DNA of 64,000 nucleotides from Larus michahellis (GCF_964199755.1 NC_133899.1:27259446-27323445), one strand, 5' to 3'. Positions 12,218-25,950 are shown, counted from the first letter of the stretch. A program made the numbers and translations. Notes: a model not told the origin generated them from the letters alone.

Positions 12218-12646
12218 AATTTTTTCCAGCAAACCCTCCAAGATATGTCCGTGTGGGCACATATATAGGTGCAGCACGAGCACCGTGTGCGCATAAAAAC
12301 ATACCGTGGGTGAGCTGCCAAAAGCTGAGCCACCCACATTAAACCATCTCTCTGCCGAACCTCCGCACCACAGGTCAGCTCAGGGGGGCCCAGGGGACAC
12401 CGGTGGGGATGACGCCACGGCTGGGGAAGCTGCTGGACACCCCTGGGCAGCTCCGACCGCAGGCCACGCTGCTCACCCCCTTCCCCCAGAGTCGGGCACG
12501 GCTGGACCTCAGCGCCCTCGCTCAAGAAGTATGTATTTAAAAATACACTCTTTACTTTAACGGGGCTGTTTATGCATAACAACATTTCAAATATCTTTTG
12601 TTTTTGCTCTTGGTAAAATCTGAATGCGAAAACTTAATCATCTTGT

Positions 12647-12682
12647 GTTTATTTATTTGTTTACTTGTTTATTTATTTACTC
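12647..12682. repeat. degenerate (TTTA)n simple repeat
   Basis: TTTA units alternate with TTTG and TTAC variants for about 36 bases. Ordinary microsatellite. Confidence 0.8.
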
Positions 12683-13196
12683 AGTTTCCTTCTTGCTTCC
12701 CTCCGGCTCTTTGGTTTTCTGTGGAAAAACAGAGATAAGTTAATCTGAACAAAACATGGTAATACTTGAAAAATTCCTTCCCATCAAATTATAGGGAACA
12801 ACATTTACTTTTCATCTACGTTCCATATTTTCTTGTCGGCTCTAATCACAGTCTACGTCAGGCAGCATATGCCACGAAGGATTTGTTGTCCTAAATCACT
12901 TGGCTGCATTTCCCCAGAGATGACCAAGTAGCAGAACCTGACAGGCTTTGGACTCGGGGAACCGATGGTGATCAAAGGCACAATAAACTATTCATGTGAA
13001 AAAAAATCAGTGGGAGGGGCTTTTTTCCCCCAAGGTTCTACCTAAGTATAAAAATCACGTTGGAATATTTATACCCGGTTTTATTTTTAATTTTAAAGAA
13101 TTTTTTTCTCTCCTTAAAACTGTTAGTGACATCCGTTTCATCATAACACCGCATTATATTTTTAAAGACAACTTGCATTTTAATTCACCATCTTTT

Positions 13197-13247
13197 CTAA
13201 ATGGCGGTGGTGGCCGTGCATGGCCCTGCTTCTACACCAGAGGGCAA
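13197..13247 (+). promoter_or_regulatory. YY1-like and CTCF-like motifs within 50 bp
   Basis: CTAAATGGCGG at 13197-13207 contains the AAATGGCGG core recognised by YY1. ACACCAGAGGGCAA at 13234-13247 agrees with most positions of the CTCF core CCASYAGRKGGCRS (family knowledge). Both are on the plus strand, 26 bases apart. Motif matches of this length occur by chance, so this is a weak call. Confidence 0.25.
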
Positions 13248-14702
13248 TAAAGGGAAGCTAAAATTTGGTTTTCCTCTATTAAATGAGTGGTTCGTAGGAC
13301 AAAAGTAACTTATGTTATTATTTGTGAGTTGATAATTGAATATATTATTTACCTGCCAAATCTTTTATACATTCGAGAAACAGAACTCTTTGTGTGTTGT
13401 TAATACATTGAACCAAGATGGTTTTTTCCACACAATTATATTTTACAAAGCTGCAGTTGTACAGACATTAAGATTTTACCATGACAGAGATATATATTTC
13501 TATTTTTATTTTTGAACAATAGATAACTTTGTAGTATTACCTGTCAGGTGTTCAAATATTTATAACCACCCATGGAAAGAAATAAAGTGATTATTTCTCT
13601 CAGGAAATTAGGATGCCGGCTGCAAACCTGAAACGCTTTGGATTTTGCAGATAAATCAAACACTCTCTGCCATTGCATGGGCTGCCCCTGGAATGCTGTG
13701 TAGCAGCTGGGTGGTATTTTTAAAGCTGAAAGCACTTGACTTCCCAGACCTTTCGTGCAGGTAGGAGAGAGGGAGGAATTATCTTAAGCATTCTGCCACA
13801 GACTTTACAGAGAGAGTCCCACCACCCATTGCCAGAGATGCGGAAGGAAATACAGAGCAGTAAGGAAGGAGCGCATGGGGCTCACGAGAAGGGTGAGCTA
13901 AAAATAATTGCAACAAAAAGGAGATTCCGGGATCTGCTTTGTCTGACAGTGATGGTGGTGTTTTCTTGTCACTCCGTGTGAGCAGAGGCACAGCCAGCAC
14001 CGGGGTCTCCGCAGCTCTGCCACCGCAGCGGCCGCTCGGCATCGCTGGGGAACGGCAGCTCCTGGCAGGGATGAAGAGAACGAGGTCTGTGCTAAATCCG
14101 GCTGGAAAGCAAGGAGGCTTGAATCATCAGAGAACACACAGATGGTTTTTAAAGTGCTGACGATCAAAATATCAAGCAATGAATTTGTGACCGTAGGAGC
14201 CCGATCTGCACCGATAGCCTGGGATGGATGCGCTGGTGAATGGCGTGCCCGGCGGCGGGCTCCGGCGCTGTGGCTGCTGCCTGGGATGATCCACATCTGG
14301 GATGCGCCTGCTCTCAGGAGTCTGGCATCCGCCGTCCTACCGCTCCCAGAAACGGGAGAAGCGGGCGGTGAAGGGCTGGGAATGGCAGACGAGCAGCGTG
14401 CAGGCTGTTTTCTTCTGACATAGGCCTTCATTTGTGCACTCTATAACTGCACTTGAGATCATGTCAAGAGCTAAATGGAATTTCCTCCATGGCAGGATGG
14501 GTCTGGAGTGTTCATTCTTCCCCTTTGGTGTTCGCGGACGAATCATGCCGAGCACCGTATCATCAGCACCCTTGAACCCTCGAGGCTCATGTTTGCTTGT
14601 GTGACCACTTCTCAGAGCCAGCCCTAAGATCTGTTTTGTGGTTCTGGTCCAGATTTGACCAGCAAAATAGGGGTTTATTTTCTGCCTGGTGTTTCAGGAT
14701 GG

Positions 14703-14850
14703 TCATAGAATTGAATCATAGAATCATTTAGGTTGGAAAAGAGCTTTAAGAACACCGAGTCCAATTATTAACCTAGCACTACCAAGTCCACCACTAAACC
14801 ATGTTCCTCAGCACCGCATCTACATCTTTGTAGTCCTTCCAAGGTGCCTG
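14703..14850 (-). mobile_element. CR1 LINE 3' end, older subfamily
   Basis: Reading the minus strand, this is a CR1 3' end. On the plus strand it begins with the tandem 'catagaat' octamer and 'catttaggttggaaaagagc', then 'gagtccaattattaacctag', 'ccaagtccaccactaaacca' and 'caccgcatctacatc'. This differs in wording from the 43-58 kb copies and belongs to another CR1 subfamily. Only ~150 bases remain and the 5' side is lost. Confidence 0.92.
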
Positions 14851-14982
14851 TCCCCTCTTCAAAAGGTCATAAACTCTTTTTCCCCCCGAGTTCCAGCCAA
14901 AGTTCTCTGTTCAGCCAAGCCAGCCTTCTTCCCTGCTGGCTGCTATTTTGGCACATGGGGACGGCGTGTGCCTGCACCTTTA

Positions 14983-15012
14983 ATATCATTAACATCATCA
15001 CTATCATCAACA
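14983..15012. repeat. degenerate (ATC)n simple repeat
   Basis: Interrupted ATC/ATT units (atcattaacatcatcac and following) over about 30 bases. Confidence 0.7.
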
Positions 15013-16389
15013 GTAGTGCTTTGATCTCAGAAAAGTGTTTTAATGAGAAAACACCAGAGAGGGTGTGAACTATGGAAGCTTTGACGGGGGGTCACCTGGG
15101 AAAGGTTGTTCTTAAATTAAAGCACAACCCTGCTCAGTTTGGGCTAGAGCAGTGGTTTGTTCACGTTGTAGAAGATGCTCATCAGGTGGATCCTTCTGCA
15201 GCCCAGGCTGGTGTCCCTGCTGCCCGTGACTATCAGACCGTCTTGTTCTCTTGCATGAAAATGCCAAAGCCAATATAGAGCAGAACAATATACTGGTGGC
15301 ACAATGAGATAGACTGAGGTTGATCTTTGTGACAAAAAAGTGCTCTGGTCCTCTGTTGCTCCTGCCTTATCCTGACACACGGGAAGCAGCATCACTCAGG
15401 TCTGTGACCCTAGGACACTGTCCAGGTGACTTTTTCTGCTCCTGCTTGTATTTGCTTGTACAAAGCTGGTGCACTGGGGAGGCTGGGCTGCCGGCTGCGC
15501 TCCCCAGGACTCACCTCCACCGTACCATCCCTTCTGGTGGAGGTCTGCTGGGCTTCAACAAAAGCGTCATTTTATTCTATGAGTTCCTAAACAACTCCTT
15601 TGGATCTCTGATACCTTAAATTTGTGAAGTTTTACAGCTTTTGCCTTGTTCAGCCCACCTTCTCCCAGGAAGATAACGACCTCAGTCCAAGAGGTTAAAC
15701 ATTCTAGCCAAAACGAGCTCTGGACGCAGGCAGTGCCTGCTAGAGTACGGTCCCTGCTGGAGGTTGCCCAAGGATCTGGGGAAGGGGGAGACTGGGCAGG
15801 CCTGGCAGAGACCTGACAACCTGCTGCCCTTGCTCGCTAACCCCCACGCACCGAAGCACAGCCACCACCCTAGGCCATCGAGGTGATAATTGGGACAGAT
15901 TGGGCTGGATCAATGCAAAGCTTCTCTGAACCATTTTTATCTTGCCTTTGTGCAGTTTGCAAGAGTGAGCCTATGTGGAGGCAGCGGAGAGGCAGGAGCC
16001 AGGTGCCAGCAGCACCACGTTCACATGGTGCCCAAGTGTCTCTGCAGTGGCTTTGGCTGATGCTCTTGGAGGGAGAGGGGAGATGGGACAGACGTGGGAA
16101 CCAGCATCAGGGAGCCCTCAAGCCTCACCTGCAACGCTTCCCCGGCAAATCCTGGGTGCCAGACCCTTCCTGAGAACAGGTAATAGGTGTCTGCTCCACC
16201 TCGGTTAAACTCAGACCTCGCTAGTTGGCTCCCGGTCCTGCCCAGACCCTGCTTCACTCAGTATGACCCTGCATTTGCGCAGGGGTTGCCCCTGTGCTGC
16301 TCAGTACCAGCCCCTTTAACACCAGCGAATTCTCAACGGCGAGGATAACCGAAGTCGATGATAACCTCTGCCCGGTGATCCTCAGGTTA

Positions 16390-16418
16390 TATTTCCTATT
16401 TATCAGTATTTCCTATTT
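16390..16418. repeat. two-copy 12-mer, 17-base period
   Basis: TATTTCCTATTT occurs at 16390-16401 and again at 16407-16418. A local duplication with no visible function. Confidence 0.7.
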
Positions 16419-18060
16419 CAAAAGGATTTATAAGTCAGTGTTCAGAAAGCGCTTTCTGGTTTAAATGGAAGATTATCGGTGATGACTATAATTTGAAATT
16501 TTGAATCTACTCAGAAGTTAAGTAATACTGACAGCTCTCCAGCTGATAAACTCATATTACCCTTTGTTTGATATACCTGTATTTGAGCTAAGTGTACACT
16601 CTTTTTAATGCAAACTGAGACCTTGAAGATCATTTCTGAACAGTGGATGATCTTTTCTTGTTTGCGGTGCTTTGCGGCAGAGGGATGGCTGAACCAGGAG
16701 CGCCGCGCACCCGTGCTGCTTGATAGCACTTTAAATGACTTTGTCTTTTTTTGTAAAGGTTACTCAGATAATATAGTTGAGAAGGAAAGCAAAGGCCAGT
16801 GCTTAAAACTCCCTGCACTGTGAAGCCATAGTGAAACCCGTGTTCCTCCATTGCCCGGCACAACGTTGCCAGCCATGGGCATGGGATTTATACCTGCGGG
16901 GAATGAACTGGAAATTAGGGGTGTTTTCTGCTTGAAAGGACGAGAGTTCAGCAAAAGATGGGGCTGCACGCGTGACTTGGCACAAGTAAACAGCATCTTC
17001 CCCTCCAACGATGCTTGAGATTAGCAGGTTCAGTTAAGAAGAAGCTGTAGCTTGGCCATTAAAAAATGAAGGCAGCAAAGCTGGGCAGAGCGAGGAATAA
17101 TTGTCCTGGCATTTTAGAGATTACCTGAAAGCACCCAGGATATTATGCCTGTCTGCTGACAGGAGGCTTGTTTTTCTTCCGTCTTCTCTGCCTTTTTGCA
17201 TCCACAGGCTGGTTTGCTGCCTGTGTCCCTGCTAGCGCCGATTCATCAAGTCCTTGAACATCAAAATGGCACTTTGTTATCATTAAATTAATTGCAGGCA
17301 CAAGAAAGGAAGGTTGGATCTGAGATGACTAGTGTGGGGAGGAGCCCAGGTTACTGTGGCATCTTCTCTTTCCAAGTTTATCATGAACCCTGAAAAAATG
17401 TTCATAACACTGAGATTTGGCAGGCTGCTTGTGACTGGGGAGGTATTTTTTGAGAGAGTAACTGAACAGCAGCCAAAGGAGGGTACAAGAAGATCTGAAC
17501 AACGTTGCTCATGAATATTTTGCAACATTGCCCTTTAAAAATTGGGTTGGACTCAATTTTGCTCTTTTATATTTCTGTCACCCAAAGATAATCTGGAGAT
17601 CTGGGCTTCTGGCTTTCGTGCCTGTGATATCAAACGGAGCTGAGTGTTAAAAATGAGTTTCTTCAATAAATCAGGACCAGGTTAAGAATGTCTGTTTTGC
17701 GGAACTCTGAGAAGCCCAGGATAGCTGTACCGGTGCTGGTCACCACAATGCTAACGTTTGCCTCCCAGCACACTTTGTGCTCTGCTGGCACAACCTGCAG
17801 CTGCTCTTACACATACCTGCTGAATCCCTCAGCGTACCGCGCTTCGCGTTAGTGCTTGCCCCTGGGAAGGGGATGAGCCACGGTAACGTGGAAATGCAAG
17901 TTGCTGTTCTTCCCATAGTAGCTCTTTTGATAGTTTGAAAAAAATATTTTGTAAAAATGATTTTTCTTTTTTCCTGTGGAAAATATGGATGCTTTGCAGT
18001 TATTTTGTGTCCTGAGCTGGGCAGAGAGCATTGCTAACAAGAACTTCTACCCTGGTGCCC

Positions 18061-18645
18061 TATGTACCGCTATAATCCAACTTCTCAGGAACCCTCCATT
18101 AACCGGTTATGCAAAATGTCAGTGGGGAGCTTGTTAAGTTGCAAAAAACCTCATTTGCATCTACAAGGTGGCGGCAGGTCCCGCTGTACTCAAAGGCGAG
18201 GGAGGGGTTGGGGGCTGGCTGTTCCCCGTGTGTGGATGCCAGGCGGAGGAGGCGGTTCGGGCTCTCGGCTTGGCGCCGCGATCCCACGCTGCAGCAGCAG
18301 GCTACAGCTCGCGCAGGGAGTCAGGATGCTTGTAAGGGTCTCGCATCCCTGGAAGATGAGGTTTTTGGCCGATCCTTTTCTCATCATGATCGTGTCCTGG
18401 TTGCTTCAGGTCACCAGGAGCAGGAGAAGCCTCCGCATGACACCTGGGTCTGTTGGCTCCTTCCCTAGGGACCCATGGGAGGGGACCGACGTGGCGCTGG
18501 CACGAAGGGTCCCTGCTCTCGCAGCCTGGCCTCAGCCCACGCTCCCCACTGAGCTGGGATTGGCCCAGTTCAAAGTTCAAAGCTTCTGGAATGAGCCATC
18601 AAATTCATTCCTGAAGCCACGGCAGCATGCAGTGCGTTGCTAGGA
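18061..18645. other. GC-rich block, open in several frames
   Basis: A plus-strand frame of 193 codons (18062-18643) overlaps frames of 119 codons on plus and 92 on minus. The translation is rich in Arg, Gly and Ser with no domain. Openness in several frames at once points to base composition, not coding. Confidence 0.45.
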
Positions 18646-21600
18646 ATTTTTAAAGAAATGTGCAGTTCTCCTTTTTGCTTCGTATCTGCTCAGCAATAAA
18701 ATGAGAAATTCATTCTGAAGACAGAGTTCTGCTAGCAAAAGCACTTCAAAGACTACCTGGAGACAAATGGGGATGCATAATTTAAGCAATAAGTGGTTTT
18801 TCTCCATGTTGTTGCGCGCAGCCTGCTGAGAGCACCCAAAGAGGGTCTCCCACTCCAGCTTCTCTTTGAGGTTTTACCTTGTTTCCCCACAACTTTCTAT
18901 AAACTGACAGAGGGCCTTCACTGATAAGAAGGCAAAGTCCTTCCCAGAGCCTTGGAAATGACCCAGAAGCTCAGGTTTTCAAAGTTTGTCTACCCTGCTG
19001 TCTCCTTTGAGGCTGTCCTCATTACCATCAATTTATGTCCACGGCAAATGCAAGGGAACTGCAAACACCGCCTTTGGGCTTTCCCGATTGTCTTCTGCTG
19101 TGTTTCCTCTTCCCCCTTCCCTATCACGCACCCCATTCAACAGGCCCTTATTTTCAGCGGGACTGGTTGGATTCAGCATTTGCTCCCGGGTTATTCCTGA
19201 CCTGTTCTTGATTTCATTTTGAAACACATTTTGCTGTCTCATGTTAGAAAGGATGTTAAAGAACTTGTGGACTGTGTTTCTAGACAAGAATAATCTAATT
19301 TCTACAAGACCCTTATTTTAAATCTCTCATATTACATTTTCGATACTCTTAGTTTTAGTAGCAGCTTTTTATTTTAATGCTTGAATCCTCTACAGCTAGA
19401 ATCCACTAAAACAGTTGAAGATTTTCAACATGAGCTAATGGTTTACCTACTAAGTATCTTAAAAACTGATAAATTTGGCTGTTCGTTACTAGCTACTCAT
19501 GGCAGAGGGGTGCTCTAATCTATCTGATATCTCGTAGGCTAATGATCCTTTTTTTACACAGAAAACTAATCGGCAACAGCAACAATTTGGAAGTTCCTGG
19601 ACTTGCAAGTGAACATGGGTATTTTCATAAACTGTTCATATTTTTTCAGTATCTGTGAAATTAAATAGCAAGAACACTTTGGAATTGTGGGGAATACCCA
19701 GTTTAGTTTGCTGGAATTAGTAGATGAAAGAAACAGTGGAAAATAGCAGTTGGGCAGATTGTTCTCAGGATAACATGATCGAAGTTAATAAAGCCATTGC
19801 AAAAATCAATTGACCCTAATAAGCCGTAACTATATAGACTTTTTAACATTATTTTCAGGCGGAGGGAAATGTATGATTAATGGATCAAATATGATAAGCC
19901 AGACCTGAAATGTCTATTTGAAAATACGATATGTTAAATGCAGCTGCACATTTTCGTACTGGCTGCCAATTAATAAAACTCACAGGGGAAGGGAAACTCC
20001 AGGGAACTGTCTTCTCTCTACACGTAACACCTTGTGTTTTAGAATAATGCATTTTGGAGGGCTCTGCTGCAGTCTCAGATGACCACACTGAGGACGCTGA
20101 TTTCAAAGGCAGCGCAGATAAACCTGCTGCCAAATCTCCGCTCTGGAACGCTAATATTTAGTTCCTGGACAAACCAGCTAATAGTGTATCTGGTTTGGTG
20201 GCGTACAACTCTTCTGAGCTCCTGCAGGGAGGGAAAAAGCCCAAAGAACAGAAAACAAGGACAGATTTAATAAGAGTTTTTTCTTTGTAAAGCCTGCGGC
20301 ACCAGATCCAGACTAATGGAGGAGGAATGGGCTGTTTTGCAGGAGGTGAGCACTGTGCTGCAGCACCGCGTCGTCCTGCTAAAGCTGTAAAATAAGATTC
20401 CGCTGAAACCTGGATGATGCCAAGCTCTGTTCTGGCTTCCTGCACAAAGACAAATGTTGTGCTACTCTCAGCTGTGCCCGGAATGTAATTCTGCTGCCTT
20501 GCTACTCCTTTATCATACCTTTGTACATTTGTGCTAATGACTGGGTTTGGGGTTTTGTGGTTTGGTGGGTTTTTTTGCAAAAATCGCGAAAAATAAAAAC
20601 AATCCAGGAAAAAACACCCCGAAAGCTCAACTTGGATGACGTCCATTCTGTGAAACTGCATTTATTTAGGCTTTGGAACGATTTACATTGTTTTGTGATT
20701 TTTGCTTTGAAAAACAAAGCTGAGTGTTTTGGTATTGGCTGGTGGGATGGGCGACAGAAGGGAAAGGGCCACTCCTGCAGCACGTCGGCGTGGTAAAAAC
20801 CAGGGAGTGTTGGGAGTTCTTGGAAAGTTTATTTTCCCAAGGGATCCACTTCAGTTTTCGTGTTGCAGCTCATTTCAAAGGACGCCGGGGCTCATCCTTT
20901 TTCCATCAGCTGCTGCCCTGCCTTCCAGACCGGGGCAGGGCATCTCCTGCAATGCCTGAGTGGGAGCGTGGCAGCACTCAGATGGTCGCGTCATGTCCTG
21001 CTGCCACCCTCGCCAGCTGCCAGCCCCTCAGAGCGGTGCAGGTGCCGAGGGCACCCTCTGGGTAACTCACCTCTGCTTCGGCGGAGTCCTGCGTCTTCCT
21101 CCTTTCCATTGTGGGGACCAGAGCTGTCGCAGGCATCGGCTCAGCAGAGTGGAAGCAGAAACGATCTGAGAAAAATAAAGAATATCTTGTAGTCAGAGCT
21201 TAGAGGGGGAAAAAACCCAAACCATGCAAGGCTTCCTGGAGCTATACAATCTCTTGAAAATAAATGAACAGATTGCCATGAATGAATAAACTGCTTAAGA
21301 CACTAATTCACATTCAGGAGGCCGCAGAGCTGAGGGTACCGGCGAAGATGACAGAAATGTTTCCCTGTGATTGCTCCTGCATCGTGCAATTTCATTTCTG
21401 AAGGTAGCAAACAGAAGGTAGCCGTGCTCTGCAAACAAACTGCTCGGCGCAGATGGCACCGAGATCCCGACGATGCTCCTGCCCGGGGAAATTGTCGATG
21501 CGTGCAGCAGCCTGTCCCGCTTGCTCTGGGGAAGAAGGAAATATGGCAAACCCAGTCCATTGCAATCCCGGGACAATCAAACCCGCAGCCTGGAGAGGAA

Positions 21601-24600
21601 TGCTGTGGCCACAGCGCATGTAGGGGATGGTGATGGGAGAATATATCGGTGCCCTTTTACTTTCTGTGTGTTTCTGTGCGGCTGCGGCACCTCGGGCCCC
21701 ATTGTCCTGCAGAGCCGCGGTGGGCTGCCATGGCACCTGGGGTCCTTCCCTTGGGTGCTGGGTGGAAGTTTCCACAGCTGACATGCTAACTGGTCCCTCT
21801 GGCCAGGGAGTCCCTGAGCTGGGACATCTGCATCACAGGGCAGCATCCTCCGCATCCCAGCGTCCCCATCCTGAACCTCCCCTCTGGAGCATCACATCTG
21901 GGTCTCACCCAGTGCATTCACCCTCCCCAGGGCCTGGGTAGAATACATCACTGCATACTGTGTATGTTTGGAGCTTACAATAATGTGAAACCCCATTTCA
22001 GACAGCCCCTTATTTGATCTGGACGGGGGTGGTTTGGAGGGCTCGGGGTTTTTTAGGATAAGCCGGTGCTTTTAGCACTAGAAACAGCTGTTTCACAGCA
22101 CTTACAAATGGTGATTTGACGAATTCCTTGACGTGTCAAAATGGACTGAAGATAAAAATCTGTGTGAGAGAAACAACTTGTTAGGGAAATACTGGAGTTA
22201 AATTGCATTCAGCTGAGTGAATTATGGATGTGCTACTCAGACGGTACCTACTGGGCACACAGGTCGCTGCTGCTGTTAGCTTTCATGTGTAGACACTCTG
22301 ATCCAGCAGAATAGCTTCCTGACATACAGAAAAGAAATTACTACATTTTACCATTTAATAACAGTTCAAGCCAAATTTTGCTATAACTTATGCCCCTGCA
22401 AAATCTAACACTTGGCTTGGTGATAATCGAGGGGTGGAGAGCTGCTCCCGGGGCCGTTTTGTCGTGAATGTTGGTCACTCATCGATTAATAATCTCTGTA
22501 TTTAGCAGCTCATTAACGCCGCAGCTGACAGCGATGGGAGTTTAGGGGCTGCAGAGGAGGTGCTCATCTCACTGTCTTTATAATGCTGACCCTCCAGTTC
22601 AGCCTTAAAGCTGGTGCTGAGGGGGTGCCTTGGGATGCTCTGTGTTACAGGGAATTATGGCAAAGCTGGACTGCTAGCTGAGTGTGACCCTGGCCTGAGC
22701 CACGTTTGCTAAAGCACAGAACTGAGGTTTATAATATGAGCTCCAGCTCAACATCAGCAAAGCTGTGGCGCCCCATCCAGTGCGGTGTTAGCAGTTGCTG
22801 CCCGTGGAGATGAGTGAGTTGTGGCTGGTGCTCTGTGGATTCTTGCGCTCCATCGTCTCTGCTCGCTGGTACCGTGCGTGCTGTGCCGTTCCCTAAGCAA
22901 ACAGTCTTGCAAAACAGGTGAGTCTGTTTTGTTGTTTTTATCTTTCTTTAGGCAGGCTTGTGTTGGTTAAGTACAGAATGCAGATTACTTATTCCTGTGG
23001 CTTTTACTGTGTTTCTTAGTTGCCTGAATGATGGCTTCTCTTTTAGCTGTAACACGGAGCAGTTGATGAGACCCCGGCAATGGTCTTACTGATAATGTCA
23101 GCTTTGGGAAGGCCTCACCCAGCAGCAGGATGGGGGGATTATCGAGATCCCGGGGGTTCAGGATTACAAACCAAGGTTTTCTCCTGGTGCACGCACAAGG
23201 TGTGCTGCTGCCGCAGCGTGTCTTAGTCCTGTGGAGGCAGGAGCAAGCCCACAGCACGTGGAGGTGTGGGTTGGAGTTAGACCACTTGGGTAATGAGGGA
23301 GGAATCCAGTCCCAAAAGTAATCCTGAAAAGCCTTTGAGTTTAGCAAAAGCAAACAGGCTCTTCTCTGTGCAGCTGAGTTGCTTTACTTTGGACTGGTGG
23401 AGACCGTTTCTCCTCCGCTGAAAAGCCAGCGCAGCTAACAAACTTCAGAGGCTGTGGAACCTCTTTTGAACAAAATTCAAGAGCTGTTGCAATGCACGGT
23501 TCCTCCTGTCGTGACTGAAATACATGACCCCTTGCTCTGAGAAGGAGCTGCTGGGGTTTAGGGGCTGCCTGCTGGGTGGACACCATGCTGAAGGGCACAG
23601 GACGAGGCAGATGTGATGTGCCCTCCTAAGTGGGGACAGAGTATGGTGTGGGGACTCAGCACTGCCACGGGAGAAAATCAGAGAAACCCGTTGCTCAAGG
23701 GTGTCCCCTCTGCCTGGGCAATGCTATCAGGAGCACAGCCTTCTGCTGCTTTTACTCTTCGAGGCTCTCTGGTCAAGCTCACACATGTGCCTTCAAACAC
23801 CACACGAAGACTTTGTTCTGAGACTTCAGGACTTGGTTTCTCTTGGTGACCTAGACACTGTATGGCTGCTTGGGGTTTTTCTCAAATAAAAACACTATTT
23901 CATATTAAAATGAAACTAATGCCACACAATTTCATATTAAAGACTTAGTTGGAGACCAGTGACTGGTTGACAGCAGGTGACTTAGGCACAATGTGAGAAA
24001 TAGTTTGCATAGGGTAGTCTTTCCTCTGGCTCTTAAATCCTAGCATTAGCAGTTATTTGTATGGAGGTTTCTTGGACACCAGCGGGCCAGCCTTACACAG
24101 ATACCCCCAAATTACTTTTGAATCCACGTATCTCTGTGATATCTGATGTCAGCGAGTTGCACAGATTTTGTTTGTTATGCGTTAGCTGAAAAAAAAAAGC
24201 GTTTGATTTGTGTTAAACTTCTTCGAAGATCTCTCCGCTATTTGATCTCCTTGAGAGTGGAAGACATCGTGTGTAACTGCAATACTGAGGTCACTGGAGA
24301 GTGGGAGAGCAGAGAGAAGCGTGGTCCTGAAAGAGGTGGTGGGTGGGACCTGTGCCTTTTTTCTGAAGTCAAGCGCATATGTAGCTTTCTAGCTTGACTC
24401 TGGAGGATATCCAAGCAGCAGAGTAGCTATTTTTGTTAAACTGTTTTCCTGAACAGCTGCCTACTCACGAGTGTCCCTCTGCATTTACTTTCTGTCTCAA
24501 TATTCCTTTGGTAATAGAACACAGTCATTTAGTCTTGGATAAAAAAAAAAGGAATTAAAAACCTAGCACATACGCAGGTCTGGGTTTTCTCAGTACTTTT

Positions 24601-25140
24601 CTGTTGTTGCTGTGGGTAGCTGAATTTAACTCCTAATTATATGGTGCAATTTTGCAGACTAGGCAGTGTTGATACTTAAAAGTAAATTCTAAATGGCAAT
24701 TCTTAAACAAGGCTGTAGAACTGCTTTGGATACGGAAAATGTTTGGTGACTGTGCCGGCTGCTTTATCAGGCTAGCTGCACTTGAATTTCAGCGTGCTGT
24801 TCCGTGCCCAAGGTGTTAATATTTCTGTGTGCCTGATTATCTCCGTGAGATTTGTACTCGTACACAGGTGTTAGAACATTAAATGCCCTTGTATAATATC
24901 TGAGGATCTGTTCATTATGGCAAGATTAACACATAATAAAATTCAGAATTTACCTAGCACTTACAAGCACAGCCTGTTTCTCCTCATCACGTGAATGCGA
25001 GTATTTTTAGTTTTCCGGTTTGAAACTTTGCCGGCTCCAAAGAACGGGCAGTTCAAGACACCCTTAAACTAATCACTGAAGTTTACCCGGGGAGAGGCAG
25101 GTCCATTTCCTAACCCCTGTTGTCCTGTACCATTCTATGT
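18646..25140. other. long noncoding stretch, no gene seen
   Basis: 19.3-19.9 kb is AT-rich and low in CpG. 20.7-21.9 kb is GC-rich with overlapping frames up to 130 codons (minus 21392-21784) and no domain. 22.0-25.1 kb is mixed. A strong donor-like ACAG|GTGAGT occurs with the cut after 22917, but no matching acceptor was identified. No interspersed repeat was recognised. Confidence 0.5.
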
Positions 25141-25950
25141 CCTTATCCAAGGCGGGGCCTGGTTGGGATGTATCCAGGGGGATCACAAATTGAGGAAGGC
25201 TATTTTGAATCTTAATGAGAGTCAGGGGGATGCTCGTTGGCTTCAGGACCCGGAGCTTCATCTGCAAAGAGACCCGAGGCGCTGCCGCTCAGCTGCGTGC
25301 TCTGCCCGGCACCTCCGCTGCTGGAAACGGGGGGCAGGTGCATGGCTGAGAGAGTCCATAATCGTTCCAAATAAGCTTGAAAATTATTTAAATATAATTC
25401 CTTGTGGAAAGCTAACAGCAGTAGATGAAAGTGTTGATGAAGGGCCTACAAAAACCACCGCCATTGCACCCTGGCGGGTGAGTAGTGGAGTCTGTTGCCA
25501 CAAAATGCTGATCTGTAGCCTTAAAGGCTCATTGCCTGGATTTTGCTCCAAAGCGGTAGGAAGGGGGCGGTGGTGTTACTGTGACTGCACAAGTGCGTGT
25601 GTCTGGATGTTCCCTGAGTCGGCATTAGCGCTGGTGTGGGCTGGGGCTGCCCTGCGGGGCCCGTGCGGCTCCGTCCACCAGCGGCGCTGGGAGGGGGACG
25701 TCTGCCACCCTCCGGGGACCGGTCATCCCCTTCACATCACTCCCTCCGGCGGAGGTGCCTCCCCTGTACCTCGCGGAAGAAGGATGAGTGTCTGTCCAGG
25801 CTGCTCCGGCTCATTGCGGAGCGCGGGGTTGGTTTGGCAGGCCCCGCGCCTCACAAATCTGGTTTGGCTACTGCTCGTCACCTTGCGACTTCCTGGTGCT
25901 TGCCGCCTCTCGTTTGCCTGTCTCTTCCAAATTTCTGGTGCTTGAAGCCA
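25141..25950 (+). other. longest open frame in the window, probably not a gene
   Basis: The plus-strand frame 25163-25945 stays open for 260 codons, the longest in the window. It opens on TTG. The first in-frame ATG is near residue 114, and there is no obvious splice acceptor at its start. The translation has no recognisable domain. Its second half is Gly/Pro/Arg/Cys-rich, as GC-rich noncoding DNA gives, and the overlapping frame 25636-26064 is also open. I treat it as chance and list it because its length is unusual. Confidence 0.3.

Larger units (their letters stand above)
12218..14702. other. noncoding stretch, AT-rich middle, GC-rich end
   Basis: 12.6-13.6 kb is AT-rich and includes a TTTA/TTTG simple repeat and an AT-rich block at 13.27-13.56 kb that resembles conserved noncoding DNA. 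13.9-14.4 kb is GC-rich with overlapping frames (minus 13898-14431, 177 codons) that show no family signature. No gene was recognised. Confidence 0.5.
14851..18060. other. noncoding stretch, no gene seen
   Basis: Contains a degenerate (ATC)n run at 14983-15012 and a short tandem at 16390-16418. Open frames reach only 99 codons and none is recognisable. Composition is mixed. Confidence 0.5.

Noticed and set aside
22918-22923. Strong splice donor ACAG|GTGAGT
   Set aside because: No convincing acceptor or coding frame upstream. A lone donor motif is common by chance.
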